Assembly (NCBI RefSeq): GCF_000003815.2
Contig: NC_049995.1
Span: forward strand, 6,618,342 to 6,682,341
Length of the DNA stretch: 64,000 nucleotides
Direction: 5' to 3'
Source of the DNA: Branchiostoma floridae
Taxonomy: Eukaryota; Chordata; Leptocardii; Amphioxiformes; Branchiostomatidae
Shown here in pieces: positions 23,501 through 34,955 of this stretch. Under the pieces are notes generated by a model that saw nothing but the letters and a program-made list of their open reading frames with translations, was not told the DNA's origin and ran no database searches. The position numbers were made by a program, and so were the translations under genes. The stretch's first letter is position 1, and the number at the start of each line of letters is the position of its first letter.

Positions 23501-25432
23501 CACAGTAGCAGATACTTTTGGTCATTTTATCAAAGCAAAAACTAAACTAACACTATATAATGTGAAATATTTTTAAAAAGTTGGAGCACTGTTACCATCA
23601 GATATGCTTTATGAGCATTTGTTTTTGTCATTTAATCATCAGATATTGTCAGTTCAGTCTTTGTTTTGGAAATTCCAAATGCCGTTTGTCCTCCCCAAAA
23701 GTAAACCTGACTTGACAACACCCCCAAAAGGGCGGAGTCTGCACTGCCAGCAGGCTGGTGCCAGAGACTGTCCAGTGCAGTGGGCGGAGTCAAGTCTCTT
23801 TAGCCTCTAAAAAGTTTTGCCGACAGCACGGCCCCAGTGCAGTGGGAGGAGCATTGTGCATACAAACCGTGGGAATGAATTTTCCTGGAGGGACCCGCCT
23901 CTTAGATGAATACATTAAACCATATTTGGTGTGTCTCAAAGGAACGTGTTTTCTTTCTATCTTTTGGTAGTGCCTGCAGAGGAATCAGCAATACGATATG
24001 ACATGTAGGGGGAGGTGTAAAATGTAAAGTGTGTTCTGTGTTCTTTCTCTCACTAAATTTCTGGAATTGATTTACAAGAGAGGTAGAGTGGCTTACATTG
24101 ATAAACATGTTTTGGCAGTGTGATGTAGCCATTCTTTTTTCAAGTAGTGTAAACATTGTTCCCACTGCCATGAAATTGAATACAGTATTCTGAACATTGT
24201 ATGGAAATGGAGGAACATTGAGGAAGTCTAAGCAAATTTGGAAATGTATGCAGAAATGATTACAGACTTTTGAAATTAATTCTTATCTTTGATTTGACTC
24301 TCAAGTAACTTTTAGTAAAATGATGTTACTTACCTGTTTCTAGGTTTACCTGTTAATTTTTTGTTTCTATGTATGAGTTAAGATATCTTGTGACAAGGTC
24401 CTTTGTAAGGGTAACACAGTGACAAGATGCAAAAGTATAAGAATTACCCATCAAGAATACATAGTGAGAAAACAACAATTTTCCTTTTATAGGTCCCTAA
24501 GAATTGCCCATTTCAATTTTATATTTCCAAAAGCTCCATACCGTGGAAGGGGGGGAAACCCCCTTCCACACCATCCCCCCCTCGGTCGCTTCGCGCCCTC
24601 GAGCTTGGTCGCTTCGCTCCCTCGCCTGTACCACTACGCTCAAATTTCATCCTAGCTAGAACCCTGTCTTCCTCCCTTTAACATGTCCACAAACTCTTTA
24701 AAAAACTACTAAGTAGAAGAAACCAGCTTCTGGGGTAGTTTCAGACTTGAAACCTCAAGAAATGCATGTTCAAGAACCCAAAACACTTGGAGAAGAGTGA
24801 GGGTGACAACGGTTGAAAACTCAAGCCATTGCAGAGGCATATTGCAGTAGAATTACACATGCTTATTTCATCATGCTTCCATTGCGAATTACGCCTTTAA
24901 CTTTGACAGAAGTTCAGAAATGTCTATTGTCAAACTAAAATAATGATGTGAAACTGGACTGTAACAAGATTGTATGTAGTGGTTGGAGCATTTGAAACTT
25001 GCGTAATTACTTACTGGTTGTTTGCAATGAAATTCATATCTTTATTAAAAGGAAGCAATTTGACTGTATGTTTTCTTGCTTTGTCCTTAGTACTAAACAA
25101 AATGTTCAACTTCCTTACAGTCGTACCGTCCGCGAGGCGGCGGTGGTGGCGACTCCTCACACACCAACGAGACTGAGGAGGAACAGGAAGAGAGACGGCT
25201 GAACAAGCGCACCACACAGATGCTCCACGTCATGGACCGTACCATGGGCAGCGCTGGGTCCATCACTTTCTTCGAGATGACGAAAAAACACACCCGGAAA
25301 CAGGCCGCGTCCAAATTCTACACTCTGCTGGTCCTGAAGAAACAAACCGCCATCGAAGTCGAACAGAAAGAACATTTCAGCGATATCCTTATCACGAAGG
25401 GACCAAAGTTTAACAGTTTAGTCGGGGCGTAG
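14598..25432 (+). CDS. RAD21: Cohesin kleisin subunit RAD21 (SCC1)
   Basis: Exons 14598-14741, 15531-15760, 16227-16330, 16842-17048, 17468-17584, 17920-18045, 18368-18388 (21-nt microexon), 19513-19739, 20414-20537, 21171-21337, 21891-21935, 22678-22785 and 25121-25432. All join in phase with GT/AG sites: 643 residues with the microexon, 636 without (human 631). RAD21 closes the SMC1-SMC3 cohesin ring in the nucleus and is cut by separase at anaphase. The N-terminal SMC3-binding domain starts [21 protein letters not shown] separase-type ExxR site is KEMLR, aligned with human REIMR. The STAG-binding stretch reads [20 protein letters not shown] to [15 protein letters not shown]. An acidic D7 run follows, then the C-terminal winged-helix domain that binds SMC1 ([17 protein letters not shown]...FSDI). 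An acceptor at 14584 implies a 5' non-coding exon. The STAG-coding exon's donor is duplicated downstream. Identification is firm; the microexon is less sure. Confidence 0.96.
15068..15401. mobile_element. MITE with CAGGGTTCTAG ends, 334 bp, in RAD21 intron 1
   Basis: Begins cagggttctagtgaggattt and ends gtagctagaaccctg, with inner inverted blocks ttttagcgtagtgg / ccactacgctaaaa. The 5 bp ctgta flank it exactly (15063-15067 and 15402-15406). A 1.74-kb relative is at 22927. CAGGG ends suggest a hAT-like origin; a 5-bp duplication is unusual for classical hAT (8 bp). Confidence 0.8.
16321..16405 (+). repeat. Diverged copy of the RAD21 exon 3 donor junction
   Basis: The real junction is gacgccttcg|gtgagg at 16330/16331. 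About 50 bp downstream, gatgccttcagtgagagaga with following gatttgttagct repeats the exon end, donor and first intron bases (gaatttttgagct). It is a weak, decayed copy, of the same kind as the better arrays in this window. Confidence 0.45.
16778..16812 (-). repeat. Solo copy of the ACTCAAGCAACTGGATATG repeat
   Basis: Reverse-complement copy (aaaatcatatccagttgctt, gagtaaatgcttttt) placed 30 bp before the RAD21 exon 4 acceptor at 16841, inside the region expected to hold the branch point. Confidence 0.75.
18727..19430. mobile_element. Inverted-repeat element in RAD21 intron 7 with an A/T-only core
   Basis: Left arm (around 18733-18775: caaaaagcagttacacgggc, aactggatatgattttgg) is mirrored by the right arm (19377-19424: ccaaaatcatatccagttgc, ttgagtaactgctttttgg). 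Between them, 18993-19293 is about 300 bp with a single C and no G. No coding capacity. The arms belong to the dispersed repeat that elsewhere carries a hairpin-GAAA motif. Confidence 0.65.
19684..20213 (+). repeat. Four-copy minisatellite spanning the RAD21 exon 8 donor
   Basis: Copy 1 is the true exon end (gt at 19740). Copy 2 (19875-19945) repeats about 55 exon bases plus the donor with one or two mismatches (gt at 19932). Copy 3 (20006-20055) and copy 4 (20181-20215) are shorter but keep caaagtcttgttagct|gtaag (gt at 20044 and 20209). The first intron bases (gtaagttgggg, ccttct) are also repeated. Reading through from copy 1 meets a stop at about 19806, so the downstream donors are decoys or give truncated products. 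Confidence 0.9.
20755..21065 (+). repeat. Two-copy tandem duplication in RAD21 intron 9
   Basis: Segments 20760-20880 and 20943-21062 share cataaatctttgtaag, ttggaaatgtt, cattccc.aacatgtt and caagcaaa blocks in order, about 185 bp apart. Diverged and non-coding. Confidence 0.7.
22927..24666. mobile_element. 1.74-kb element with CAGGGTTCTAG ends in RAD21 intron 12
   Basis: Begins cagggttctagctagcgcaa and ends cctagctagaaccctg, with the 5-bp duplication tcttc on both sides (22922-22926 and 24667-24671). Subterminal blocks (gctacgc / gcgtagc words; gtcgcttcgc) match the 15068 copy. No transposase frame recognised in the interior, which may hold nested repeats. Confidence 0.75.
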
Positions 25433-25642
25433 TTATCGTTACAAGAGTTTTAGAGAGTTATCGTGTATGTAGCTGTATTTTATTCAATTCCTTTTGGTTA
25501 CAGTTGTTGGATACGTAAGTAAATGTAGTCATTATTCGTGTCAGTCCCATAGTCTTTCTCTATTTTGTAACTGTGTGACATGTACTTACCTAGATGGGTT
25601 TTTTGTCTTTTTTCAAATCCTGATTTTAATTTTTGGGTAGCT

Positions 25643-25648
25643 AATAAA
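25643..25648 (+). terminator. Candidate RAD21 polyadenylation signal
   Basis: First canonical AATAAA after the stop codon, 210 bp downstream. A second AATAAA is at 26763; choice between them needs transcripts. Confidence 0.4.
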
Positions 25649-27305
25649 ATGAAAGGGTCCAAAGTTGTTCGAATTGTAGACGTCAAGCAATTTCTGTGTA
25701 CCCGTTTTGTATTGTATAGATAAATATGTAACTTGGTAACATTTATTTAAAAGATATTTTGTCCTAAAAATATCACCAAAAAATATCAGCGCTTTAGTTT
25801 TCTATTGTAGGGCAGTGTATTTGGCACACATCTTAGTTTGTTTAGGACTCCCATGTTATGGTTAGAAAAAGGGGAAAACAATGTTATTTAAGTTCTTCAC
25901 AATAGACTCGTGGGTATAGTGGAGACATGGCAAATGTTCTTCGTTTTTGGCCATCTTTTTTAAGCTTCCTCCAAGGGACTCAACACTTATTAATGTAAAT
26001 TTGCTTATTCTTACTGTGGGTTTTTTTTCTGTAGGGGGAAAAGTAGGTTTTTGCAGTGTTTTTTCAATTCCTGGTTGATACAATTCTGTTGTACACCGTA
26101 GCCATACATTGGAAATACATATCTAGTATCTACAATGTCAGGAAGTCAAACAACTCACTGCAAAAACTACAAAACTAAAACCGGTACCATTGGAAAAGTT
26201 AAGGTTTACCGTATTTGGCAGGGGGAGGAGGTATGCTTCTTACAAAAGAAAAAAAAGACTTAACTCGAGACTTCCTTGTATACTACAATGTCTTAATCAG
26301 CTTAAATTGGGTCTTGTACAGTAAGGATTTGTAGATGCCTATACTAGAATATAAAGGGTAGAAGTAGATATTGTAAATATGTTTCTGGAAACCTCCTATC
26401 TGAGCCTTGTCATAGATTATGTAACCTAGCCCCAGATTTTTTTTGTCTCACCCAGTGTAATTTGACCTATTTTTAATTATTTTCAATTAAAATAAGAGTG
26501 ACATTTATTGCCTGTCAAAATTTTGCATGAGCGACACTAAAGATTTGGTAAAATTACGGTGCTTGGCAAAATCTTGATACATTTGAAGTCAACTTTTTTT
26601 CCTCTTCATTCAAGACTAGTTTGGCTTTTCACAATCCCAGGTATAAATACAGAATACTAGTAAAACAATTCATTATTCAGTGTAAACATCAATACATACT
26701 CAAGGTAGACACATTGTTAGACCCATGTATTCAGTTCTACTATGGAGGTTTTTACATTTTGTAATAAAACAGCTCTTTCTATGTGAATATACTCTTCTGT
26801 TGAGTCATGATTCAACATACTGGCTTAATGCAGTGATGAAGGTTGGTGTGTCTGACTTGATAGTGCTAGTGCTAGCTAATATATAGATGGATGACGCAAG
26901 CCTTCTTCGAGTTCCCACATTTATTAAAATCAGGTATTTGTTGCGAAAACGCTATTCAGCCATATGTCAATTCCCCCAAAAAAGCCATTCAAGGGAGGTG
27001 CTAGTATTGCACATTGCCTTGAATTAATAGTCATGCCTTACCAAATTCTCATAACTTCTACATTTGTACTTCCATTTCACTCGTTCAAAGCAGAAATGCA
27101 GACGGTGGGTAGTTTTGTTTCCATCTATTTATAATTATAGTAGTAATTATATAGATAACAATTGTCATCAAATCTGATAGAAATCGATGAAAAATGTACC
27201 AGTTTGTAAGAGCAGGTAAATCACTTCAGCAACAGCTAGGTTTTAAGTCCACTACCAAACATGCCAGTTGGTGCGGTGATGAAGGTTAGACATCCAGGTA
27301 ATTAA

Positions 27306-27405
27306 GATACAACAAAAAGCAGTTACTCAAGCAACAGGATATGATTTTGGAAACGGTCAGACATTTCAGACAACCATCTGGTGTCTTCTGTCCAGTGTCA
27401 AACTT
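27306..27405 (+). repeat. Dispersed repeat copy with hairpin-GAAA motif on the minus strand
   Basis: Holds agttactcaagcaacaggat, then aacggtcagacatttcagac. Read on the minus strand it gives a hairpin agaca...tgtct followed by GAAA, in the same place as in the 48083 and 54511 copies. Confidence 0.65.
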
Positions 27406-27572
27406 TGATGCAGTAACTGGCAAGAGGACAGTACAGACGAGACAGCAGGAATGGGCTATGAATGGTGTTGGCACAACGGTTGGCTACAGACAAATATAAA
27501 GAAAAGCAATGATGGACTGATGTGCAAACAGTACAGATTAGACAGTCCACCACTCAGATAACAGTACTAGTA

Positions 27573-30354
27573 CTAGTATGAATAAGTTAAGCTTATCTGC
27601 AATGCATAGATATCACCACATGGAGTTTTAGCATCCGGACCTACACCCCCAACCACTAGCATCTGTCCATTCATAATGCAGGTCACATGGCCGGATCGCT
27701 TCAGCGAATTTTTCTCGTTCCATGACTTTAAGTGGTACCAGGCGCCGTGCTTTCCCCCAACGTCAAAAAGGAAGATGTCGTCGCATACGGTATCCCTCGC
27801 ACGAGCGAAGCATTCGCCTCCGTAGAACACGACGTATCGACCAATGGTAGTGGCTGTGTGGTGGTGGATTCCTTTGGGCGCCTGTTTTTTTGCTACGCCC
27901 TGTTCCACCAGTTTGGTGAAGCCGGCCTCCAAATCTGAACATCTGGCCTCTTCAACCTGCAACGATACAAAAAGAGCCAAACTTGGGAACTTATCTATTC
28001 AATGTCCATGGTTACTCAATTGGTGCTATTATTGTCTGGCTGAAAAATAGTAACAAGCAACTAGGGACATTGGAGATATGTTATATATAACCTCCTTGGT
28101 TCAACCAAACATATGTCTGGAGAAAAATGCTTGTGAAATTAAGATAAACTTGTAGCACTCACTTCAATTTTAAAATTGTTTCAATCACTTATTAAGTAAT
28201 GATTATCCACATATAAATCTAGTTTCACAGCATCTGATGTTTTTTTTTTAAATCTTGTAACACAATTTTTCAAGCTTTCAAAACAAGTATCTTTTATATC
28301 ATACGTACAGATACCATGTAGTTTTCAATATTTTACATTTCAGATATGTTTCCTCTTTCATATTGTATGATTGTATTATGACAATAGGAGAAATATTATC
28401 ATATACTTTTCACATCTATTATGATCATACTGTATGCCTACCTGGATTTTGCTGGGTTTCCAAGTTCCAATGATTTCGTAGTCCCCCGAGTCCCTTCCCC
28501 CAAACACCATCAGGGCACAGGTCTTCTCCCCGGGAACCTTGATCACGCTGGCCGTGTGGCCCGATCGTGACGAGGCATGATATGCGGCCTCCCCGTACTC
28601 ATACCGTCCTTTCTCCACATCCACCTGGAGTCAGAAGAGACAGAGTAAGGAGGTCACTGTCGGTTTCAGGACCGGTCGTATGGAACAACATCACAGAGGC
28701 TGCAAGACACGCTTCATCTCTGAGGTCTTTTAGAGATAGCATATGACAGCATATTTGATAGCATATTTCGTCTTTGTATGTGGACTGGTTTGGAGTAGGA
28801 TTGTGATTATGATTTTTTGGATAGTTAGTTAAATGTAAAGTATTTTTTGTTCAATTTTCTATCAATCTACTTATGTTCCCATGACCACCTACCCCCTCTT
28901 GGAAGAGCAGCTTTGGCAGACAAGGCCATCCAGTCAAAGTAAAGGTTATGTATTATGCATTCATGTCATACCTGGGCTGCAATAACATTCGATACTGATG
29001 TCTTGGACTGGGTGATAAAAAGCTGTATCACACAGACTTCGAAGTTTTACAACACAGGCTTCCATCGAATAATTTGAACATAATCTGTGTAAGCCAAGTG
29101 AGGCGCGGTCGAAAATTCAAATACCTGAAACAACTGGAGGTTTGAACATTGCTGTTGTAACAATTTTTGTTGAGGGCACCAACTTTTCTCAACTTCTGGC
29201 GCATCTTGCATCGAGACAGGTGGGTAGGACATAAATGAAACACAACACGGTGTATTCTATATGTATGTAAATGTACCTTTAGGTGGAACACGCTTCCAAA
29301 CCGTCGCTGCATTCTCACGCCCCCCTCCCGACCAACGACGATCATCTCCGTCTCTGACAGTTTGGTGCATGTGTGACTGCTGAGGCCGACTGGCGGGTCG
29401 TTTGCAGGGCCAGGTCGGAGGTCAGACCACGAGAAGGATTCCGTGTCGAGTAGCGACACGGCGGACGTTCGCTGTTTGCCGTCCCAGCCACCGACCACGC
29501 AGACGTAGCGATCCAAGATGGCGACTGCAGTGTGGTGGCTTCTGGCTGGACCTTCAGTTTTACATCTGAGCAACACAAGAATATTTTTAATATCATCAAT
29601 AGATTCAATACAAAATGTTAAGTCTGCTGAATTGTTTATGACAGAAGACAAAAACATAAGGTAAACTTTGTTACCAGGAAATCTGAATTTGCCTTTTCAT
29701 TGCATCATTGAATAGAAGAAATGTTCTATTATCCATTTTGTATTTATGTCTGTATGTTGACATTGTGTTGTTGTAATACAGACCACTTGTCTAAAAAGAC
29801 CACTTTACACTGGTCCCCAGGGTGGTCTTCTTAGACAAGTTTGACTGTACTCTGGTTTTCTCATAGAGTTCGTCAGGCCAGGTAACGTTAGGAACGGTTG
29901 GTTCCATTTTAGGCCAGGACCCCAATTTTACACCACTTCCGAAAGAGGAAAGCAATCCCTTACTTGATCGAACTCAGGCCCACAGATCTGTGAAATTTGA
30001 TCCAGATGGCCAAGCACTGGTAAACGGATCCGCAATGGAGACATGTTGATTTACATCTATGTTTGGAGTAGAAGGCTGCATACATATTGCAATGGGCTCC
30101 TTGCCTAAAATAAAATTAAAAAAAAGTTTTTACCTGACTTTCTCCCAACCTGCTACTGGATCAAAGACCACGACGTCGTTCAGAGGTTCCTTGGACTGCG
30201 CCACTGTAGTGCCGCCAAAAATGACCAGCTTGCCTCGCACCACGCTGCATGTGTGCGACACCCGGGCCGCTAGGGGGCAGCTCGACACCTGCTGCCAACT
30301 CCACGGTAGACTGCTCCCTCGATCTCCGCTCATTTTCTCACCAAAGAACGTCAC
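27573..30354 (-). CDS. KLHDC9: Kelch-repeat protein KLHDC9
   Basis: Four exons, all with GT/AG sites and matching phases: 30354-30134, 29565-29277, 28624-28442 and 27956-27573; 358 residues, against about 349 in human. Kelch repeats show the double-Gly blades LVIFGGT, VCVVGGWDGK, LMVFGGRDSG, VVFYGGE and MLVVGGVG. Orthology to KLHDC9 rests on family-specific runs: GLSSHTCT, VGREGG..QRR.GS, SRSGH and ARDTVCDD (human ARDTICND). The product should be a cytosolic beta-propeller scaffold; the human protein's function is poorly known (a cyclin A1 interaction is reported). Start: ATG at 30354 or a second in-frame ATG at 30333 (MSGDRGSS). The protein ends with a few non-conserved residues (ISLTYSY) after the last blade. 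It converges on RAD21 and diverges from PYCR. Confidence 0.92.
29785..29840. repeat. Short palindromic repeat in an intron of KLHDC9
   Basis: Arms acttgtctaaaaagaccac and gtggtcttcttagacaagt, 19 bp with one mismatch and an 18-bp loop. Probably a tiny MITE. Confidence 0.7.
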
Positions 30355-31192
30355 AAATACGCCCGAGAATTGGTTCGTAGATCTAGAAGGACGTCATGTA
30401 ACTGACGACGTTTTTGTTTCTTGGAGTGTCGTCCGGCATAGTCCTGTCGTCCGCATCTTCTGGCGGGCATTCACCTGTTTTTACCAACAAACCGACGCCA
30501 TTTTAGAACTTCACAGGACGTGACCGTACAAAAGCGCTCTCTTGCGAGATATAGTAAAACTGCATCAGTATACACTGGAGGAAGACGGCCAGGAAACCAG
30601 TGTTCTGTATATTCTTCTCCCCTTCGCCTTTCCTTTCTTTCTTACTTACGGTACAACTTTACTCCTCCCTTCCATTTTCTTCTTTCTTGCTTGCTGCTGC
30701 CTTAAATTGGTACTTTTTTTTTTTAAGTTCTAACAGAAAGCACCAAGGAGGTTGAAAGGACTGAAAGCACTAACGTTTAATATGACCCACTATCTCGAGC
30801 ACGACTTCTCCGAATATCAAAGAAGCTTATTGTAAAGGAACGAAAACAATTAAACTATAGACATAAGAATGGAAAGAGGAGGGGCACATAAACAAGAAGA
30901 CATACCAAAATACCAGAATTATCTCACGTTGGTTCCTAGAAATGTAAAGAATATCAGATCCAGATGCTACGGAGGAGCGCAGCCTCGTTTTGGTGCACCG
31001 CCAGACGAAAGTCAACACTGCCACGTCGACGTCGCAGACTCCGAAACTAGCCGCTCGTAGAAAATCAAACTGGACCCGCTAGATTCACGGTGAGTTTAAT
31101 CATATACAACGTAGTTTGACTTTTGGACAGCTGATGCAATGTCGGACTTTGTCTGAAACTTGTGTGCTCAAAATATGATGAAGTATTCAGCT

Positions 31193-31539
31193 GTAACAGT
31201 GGGGTTCTAGCGCTGCCAAACTGACCACGCCAACAGCTCTTGAGCTTTTGGTGTTGTGGTTAGCACGTTGGATTTGTGATCCGGCTGCCCGGGTTCGGCG
31301 CGGGTTCGAATCCCGGGAGTCGGGGTGTTGTTTCTTTCTGTTCTTACTCGCCCCTCTGAATTTCTACAATGGTTCCCACGCCGGCCCTGTGAGTAACAGG
31401 CTAGTATGTGCCACACAGGGATGTCGATCTCGGAGATTCGAGGACGAATCTTGAAAAGAAAAGGGGGAGTAGTGTAACAGTGGGGTTCTAGCGCTGCCAA
31501 ACTGACCACGCCAACAGCTCTTGAGCTTTTGGTGTTGTG
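31193..31539 (+). mobile_element. tRNA-derived SINE bounded by 66-bp direct repeats
   Basis: A tRNA-like head at about 31249-31325 has an A box (tggttagcacgttgg) and a B box (ggttcgaatcc, 31303-31313), the internal RNA polymerase III promoter. A 66-bp segment starting gtaacagtggggttctagcg occurs before it (31193-31258) and again identically at 31474-31539. A diverged relative lies at 58303. Either a dimer with a truncated second unit or an LTR-like arrangement. Confidence 0.7.
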
Positions 31540-32864
31540 ATTAATTGACAGACTGTCAAGTATGGTATGTGACCATATGTCAACTGACTGACGTGACAGA
31601 ATATCGATGGACTGATAACAGGGATAGGGGGTGGTGGGAAATCCAAACGTTACAAAAGTTATGATAAATTTTAGGGGGGATTTAAGTTGTTAGAGGAAAA
31701 TATTCGAATTATTGGAAATATCAATAAAGTGAATAGGACCCATTGGGAATTAGACACGTCTGGGCGAAATGCATCGTGGGTGTATTTAAAACTCGGAAGG
31801 GAAGGGCATGTATTTGCCTATTGAACTTGGTGAAAGCCCCTTGGTTTTATTTTGTTGACGCTGAAGTAACTGAATATCTCTTGATTCCTAGAAGGGTAGG
31901 CGCTCATGCATACGAGTTCCTAGATTCCAGGACGGCTGCCATGGTAACGTAAAGCGGGGTAGAGGCCACTAGAGGGACATACAGATCCATAATCTAGTTC
32001 AAGGGCACGAAAATACTTCCACGTTCGGGGTTTAAAAAAAATAGGTCAAACCAGCGCCGACTGGCGATTCAGTGCCAGAAAAGCATTTGGCCTGGCCTTT
32101 TCTTCAAATTCTTGGGATATACAAGGTGATCAAAACTATATTTTACCGTAGAATTGTATGCTGTAAAACAAAAAGGAGAATTTTCGCAGTTGCTTTGACA
32201 TTATGTTCGTGGCTCTAGATCTTCCTAAGGCCGGTCGAAAAAAAAATTATGAAAGGAAAAGGTCACCGTGATTTTCCCACCAACCTCTGCTTGGAGAGTA
32301 CGTCCGCCCTACCCTGTAACGTTAGCCCTACTTTCAACCATGAACTGAAAACCATCGCCGAACACTCAATTTTCTTTCTACCACGAGATTTAATTCCCTG
32401 TTCTACGTTTTGGTATTCTTATTCCAGCTGAATACAGACCATACATGATACAAGTCGATGACAATACAAACCCACTGTCTTGACTTACTTGACCCACTGT
32501 CAATCATAATTATTAATCAACCAATCAGAATGACGGCTTTGGATGGAGATACGGTCTCGGTGAAATGACTCGAATATAATCTGTCTACAGTTGACGCTGA
32601 CGCCTTTCTTTTGCCTTGTCTGGGGGCCTGCCTGGGGGGTCCCCGTGACAACGCTTTAAATTTAAACTGGATTCAGAAGAACATCTTGTCTATGTAACGT
32701 TATTACGCTGAAATCAAGGAAAAATGTGGTCGCAGTGTTACGCAATATGTGAACAAGACGGCTTTCTCAACGAATTAAGTATCGGGAAGTCAAAAAATGG
32801 AAAAGAGCATACAGACCCTCCCGTGTCTATTGTTGTAGGCTTTTGTTGCAATATTCAACGAAAC

Positions 32865-33350
32865 GTGATACAGGTGGTCTGCTTCCTTCTTTTCTCGTAT
32901 AGTAATGACGTCATGGAAAAGTACAGCCTCCCCAGGCCCCACGTGTACACGTGATGACATCATCACGAACACGAACACGTGCACTTGACTTTGATTGGAC
33001 AAATGCTTTAAGAATGTAGCAAGCCACCCATATCCCCCCTATACTCTTAACAAACTGCCTCGCCAAAGTCTACATTAATACAGGGATGTGTTGAATTTAA
33101 TCAAATTGTATTTGATAAAAGATGTGAAAGATTTTCCAGACATGTGTGTTAATCCAAGGAGGTTGATCCTCGGTTGATCCTCCTTGGTTAATCTTAGCAG
33201 GTATTAGTGTTTCATTGTTCGCCGCCCAAAGTGACATTTGATACAGGTGTCTTTGCGACTTCCCTTGTGCCGTCATGGAAAAATACAGCCTGACCAATTT
33301 TTATGTGTTCACGTGATGACGTCGGACTTGCCCACATGTGCACTCGTCTG
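32865..33350 (+). repeat. Diverged direct duplication with CRE and CACGTG palindromes
   Basis: Segments 32867-33015 and 33240-33365 share gatacaggtg, gtcatggaaaa.tacagcct, cacgtgatgac and gtgcact blocks in the same order. The first copy has a perfect TGACGTCA (32906-32913) and the palindrome cacgtgtacacgtg (32940-32953). Regulatory meaning is only a possibility. Confidence 0.5.
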
Positions 33351-34554
33351 AAACAAAACGCTTTCTTTAGTCTTCGGGTGCGGACTTACCTCGTCTCTCG
33401 GCAGTCACTACTACTAAAAGGTAAAAATGTCCCCGTTTTTTCCTCTTTTCTAGTCCGTTTTGTGTCAAACAATTCTCCTTGGGGAGTCTGGGCGCAATCG
33501 GGACCCAAGGGGGGTCAAAAGCTAATATAAAGATTAAAGAGAACGATTTCTTGAACATACAGCACGTACGTCGCAGACATCTATGTTTTGTGTGGTGACT
33601 TTTCGCTCAAGTACCCAATGTAGAAATACTACTGTGAGCTGTCTTTGGCTGCTATTTATTTTTCCATTCGTTTCCGTAACGAATTTTGCCGCTGCCTGTA
33701 CGAAAGTTCTGTTCTATTAGATATAAGTTGTACATTTAATACAGTATATAACGTTACTGTCCTAGCTAGTACTACTAACCTGGTCGCCGGTCTCGTAGCC
33801 CGGATGCCAGACTGTTTCCAGGGCCTTTGCAGCCCAACTCCTCGGCTCTAGGGCCAACGAGCCTCCTATAAAATCTATGTAGCAAGAGTCTCCTGAGATA
33901 GATCCTGATAAATATCATCAATGTCATATTGAGATCTGACCGGGGTCTGGTATCCCAAACCTGAAAAGCTCTTGGGGCACCCGACAACGGCTCACGGCCT
34001 TTTTCTTCTTTCGTTTGGGCTGCCCGCCCTCATCGTTTTGAGGATCGATGTTTTGTAGGAGCCTTTGTAGGAGCGTACACTCCGCTGCTCTTAAGACCAA
34101 GGAGGTTAAAGACCAAGTTTGTAAAGACTAAACGACAAGCGGTGGAGTCTCCACCAGGCCTTCGTACGGGGGTCGTAGATTTTTTTCTCCAGGGTATAAT
34201 AAAAAAAGCCAGCGTAGAGACCAGGCCTATAAAGCTAGCGTTCTTCAACAGTAGGAAATAGTTCGTTTTTTTCTGTGACCGATTTTCGTTGACAAAAAAT
34301 CTATCAAACGAATATTCAGTCAGACAGCTAGTGTCAATATTGCTTTGCATACATTTGATTTGGCGGTAAAATCTATAGTAACAATACTAACATCGCACCT
34401 ATCATTTTCTATTTGCAAGGCAAGAATTTGTATTTTCCAAGGAATGCTATCGTTATTTGACTAATATAGCATTAGACATGATGGAATGGAAAATTTTATA
34501 GGTGCGGCAGACTTGACCGATATTGAATTAGCAATGAATGAATGTCCCGTTGAA

Positions 34555-34870
34555 AGAAAACCAATCACCAATGAGATTGCCTTTTACATCGATAGCTCTC
34601 AACTCCACCAATCAGATCCTCGCTTACACAGCCTTAGGTATATCACCTCATCCAGTTCACGAATCACCAGCAACCAATCACATCAAGTCTTAGAAACAGC
34701 GTGGCCAAGTTGCTTGGCAACAGCCAATCGGAGGGCTGGATACGTCAGCGATCACGCAGGCGCTGCATGTTGGGGGTCATGACCCTGCGGTCGTTGCGTC
34801 AGTAATTTTCCACACAAGGAATTTTTTATGTGCCAGTTTGTATAAAACCATTCATGCCTTTCAGCCAGCA
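34555..34870 (+). promoter_or_regulatory. CCAAT-array and TATA-type promoter of the PYCR gene
   Basis: CCAAT words at 34561, 34568, 34608, 34674 and 34724; the last three fit the wider NF-Y site (R)CCAATC. They precede TATAAAA at 34841-34847. Initiation about 30 bp downstream of the TATA would exclude the ATGs at 34830 and 34854 and leave 34920 or 34956 as start codons. The second of these begins the conserved protein. Confidence 0.4.
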
Positions 34871-34955
34871 ACCAGTCCAACAACCAGCCGAAGAGAAACC
34901 AGACGCTAGTCCAACTTTGATGGGAGATTACACCGTCAAGAAAGATATTTCCGAG

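Larger units (their letters stand above)
25433..27572. other. RAD21 3'UTR and intergenic space before KLHDC9
   Basis: No gene seen. RAD21 and KLHDC9 converge here. AATAAA words follow the RAD21 stop at 25643 and 26763, and TTTATT (minus-strand AATAAA) lies at 26920-26925 on the KLHDC9 side, so the two 3' ends may overlap or nearly meet. Confidence 0.55.
30355..34554. other. Intergenic region between KLHDC9 and PYCR
   Basis: No coding exon recognised. It holds a tRNA-like SINE (31193-31539), a diverged duplicated segment with CRE-type palindromes (32865-33350) and a short hairpin ccaaggagg/cctccttgg (33154-33187). Non-coding first exons of either flanking gene may lie here. Confidence 0.55.

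Noticed and set aside
31249-31325. Functional tRNA gene
   Set aside because: It has A and B boxes, but the acceptor and anticodon arms pair poorly, no terminator follows, and it sits inside a repeated SINE unit.
34830-34955. PYCR start at the ATGs 34830 or 34854
   Set aside because: They lie upstream of, or next to, the TATA box, and the added residues have no counterpart in the family.
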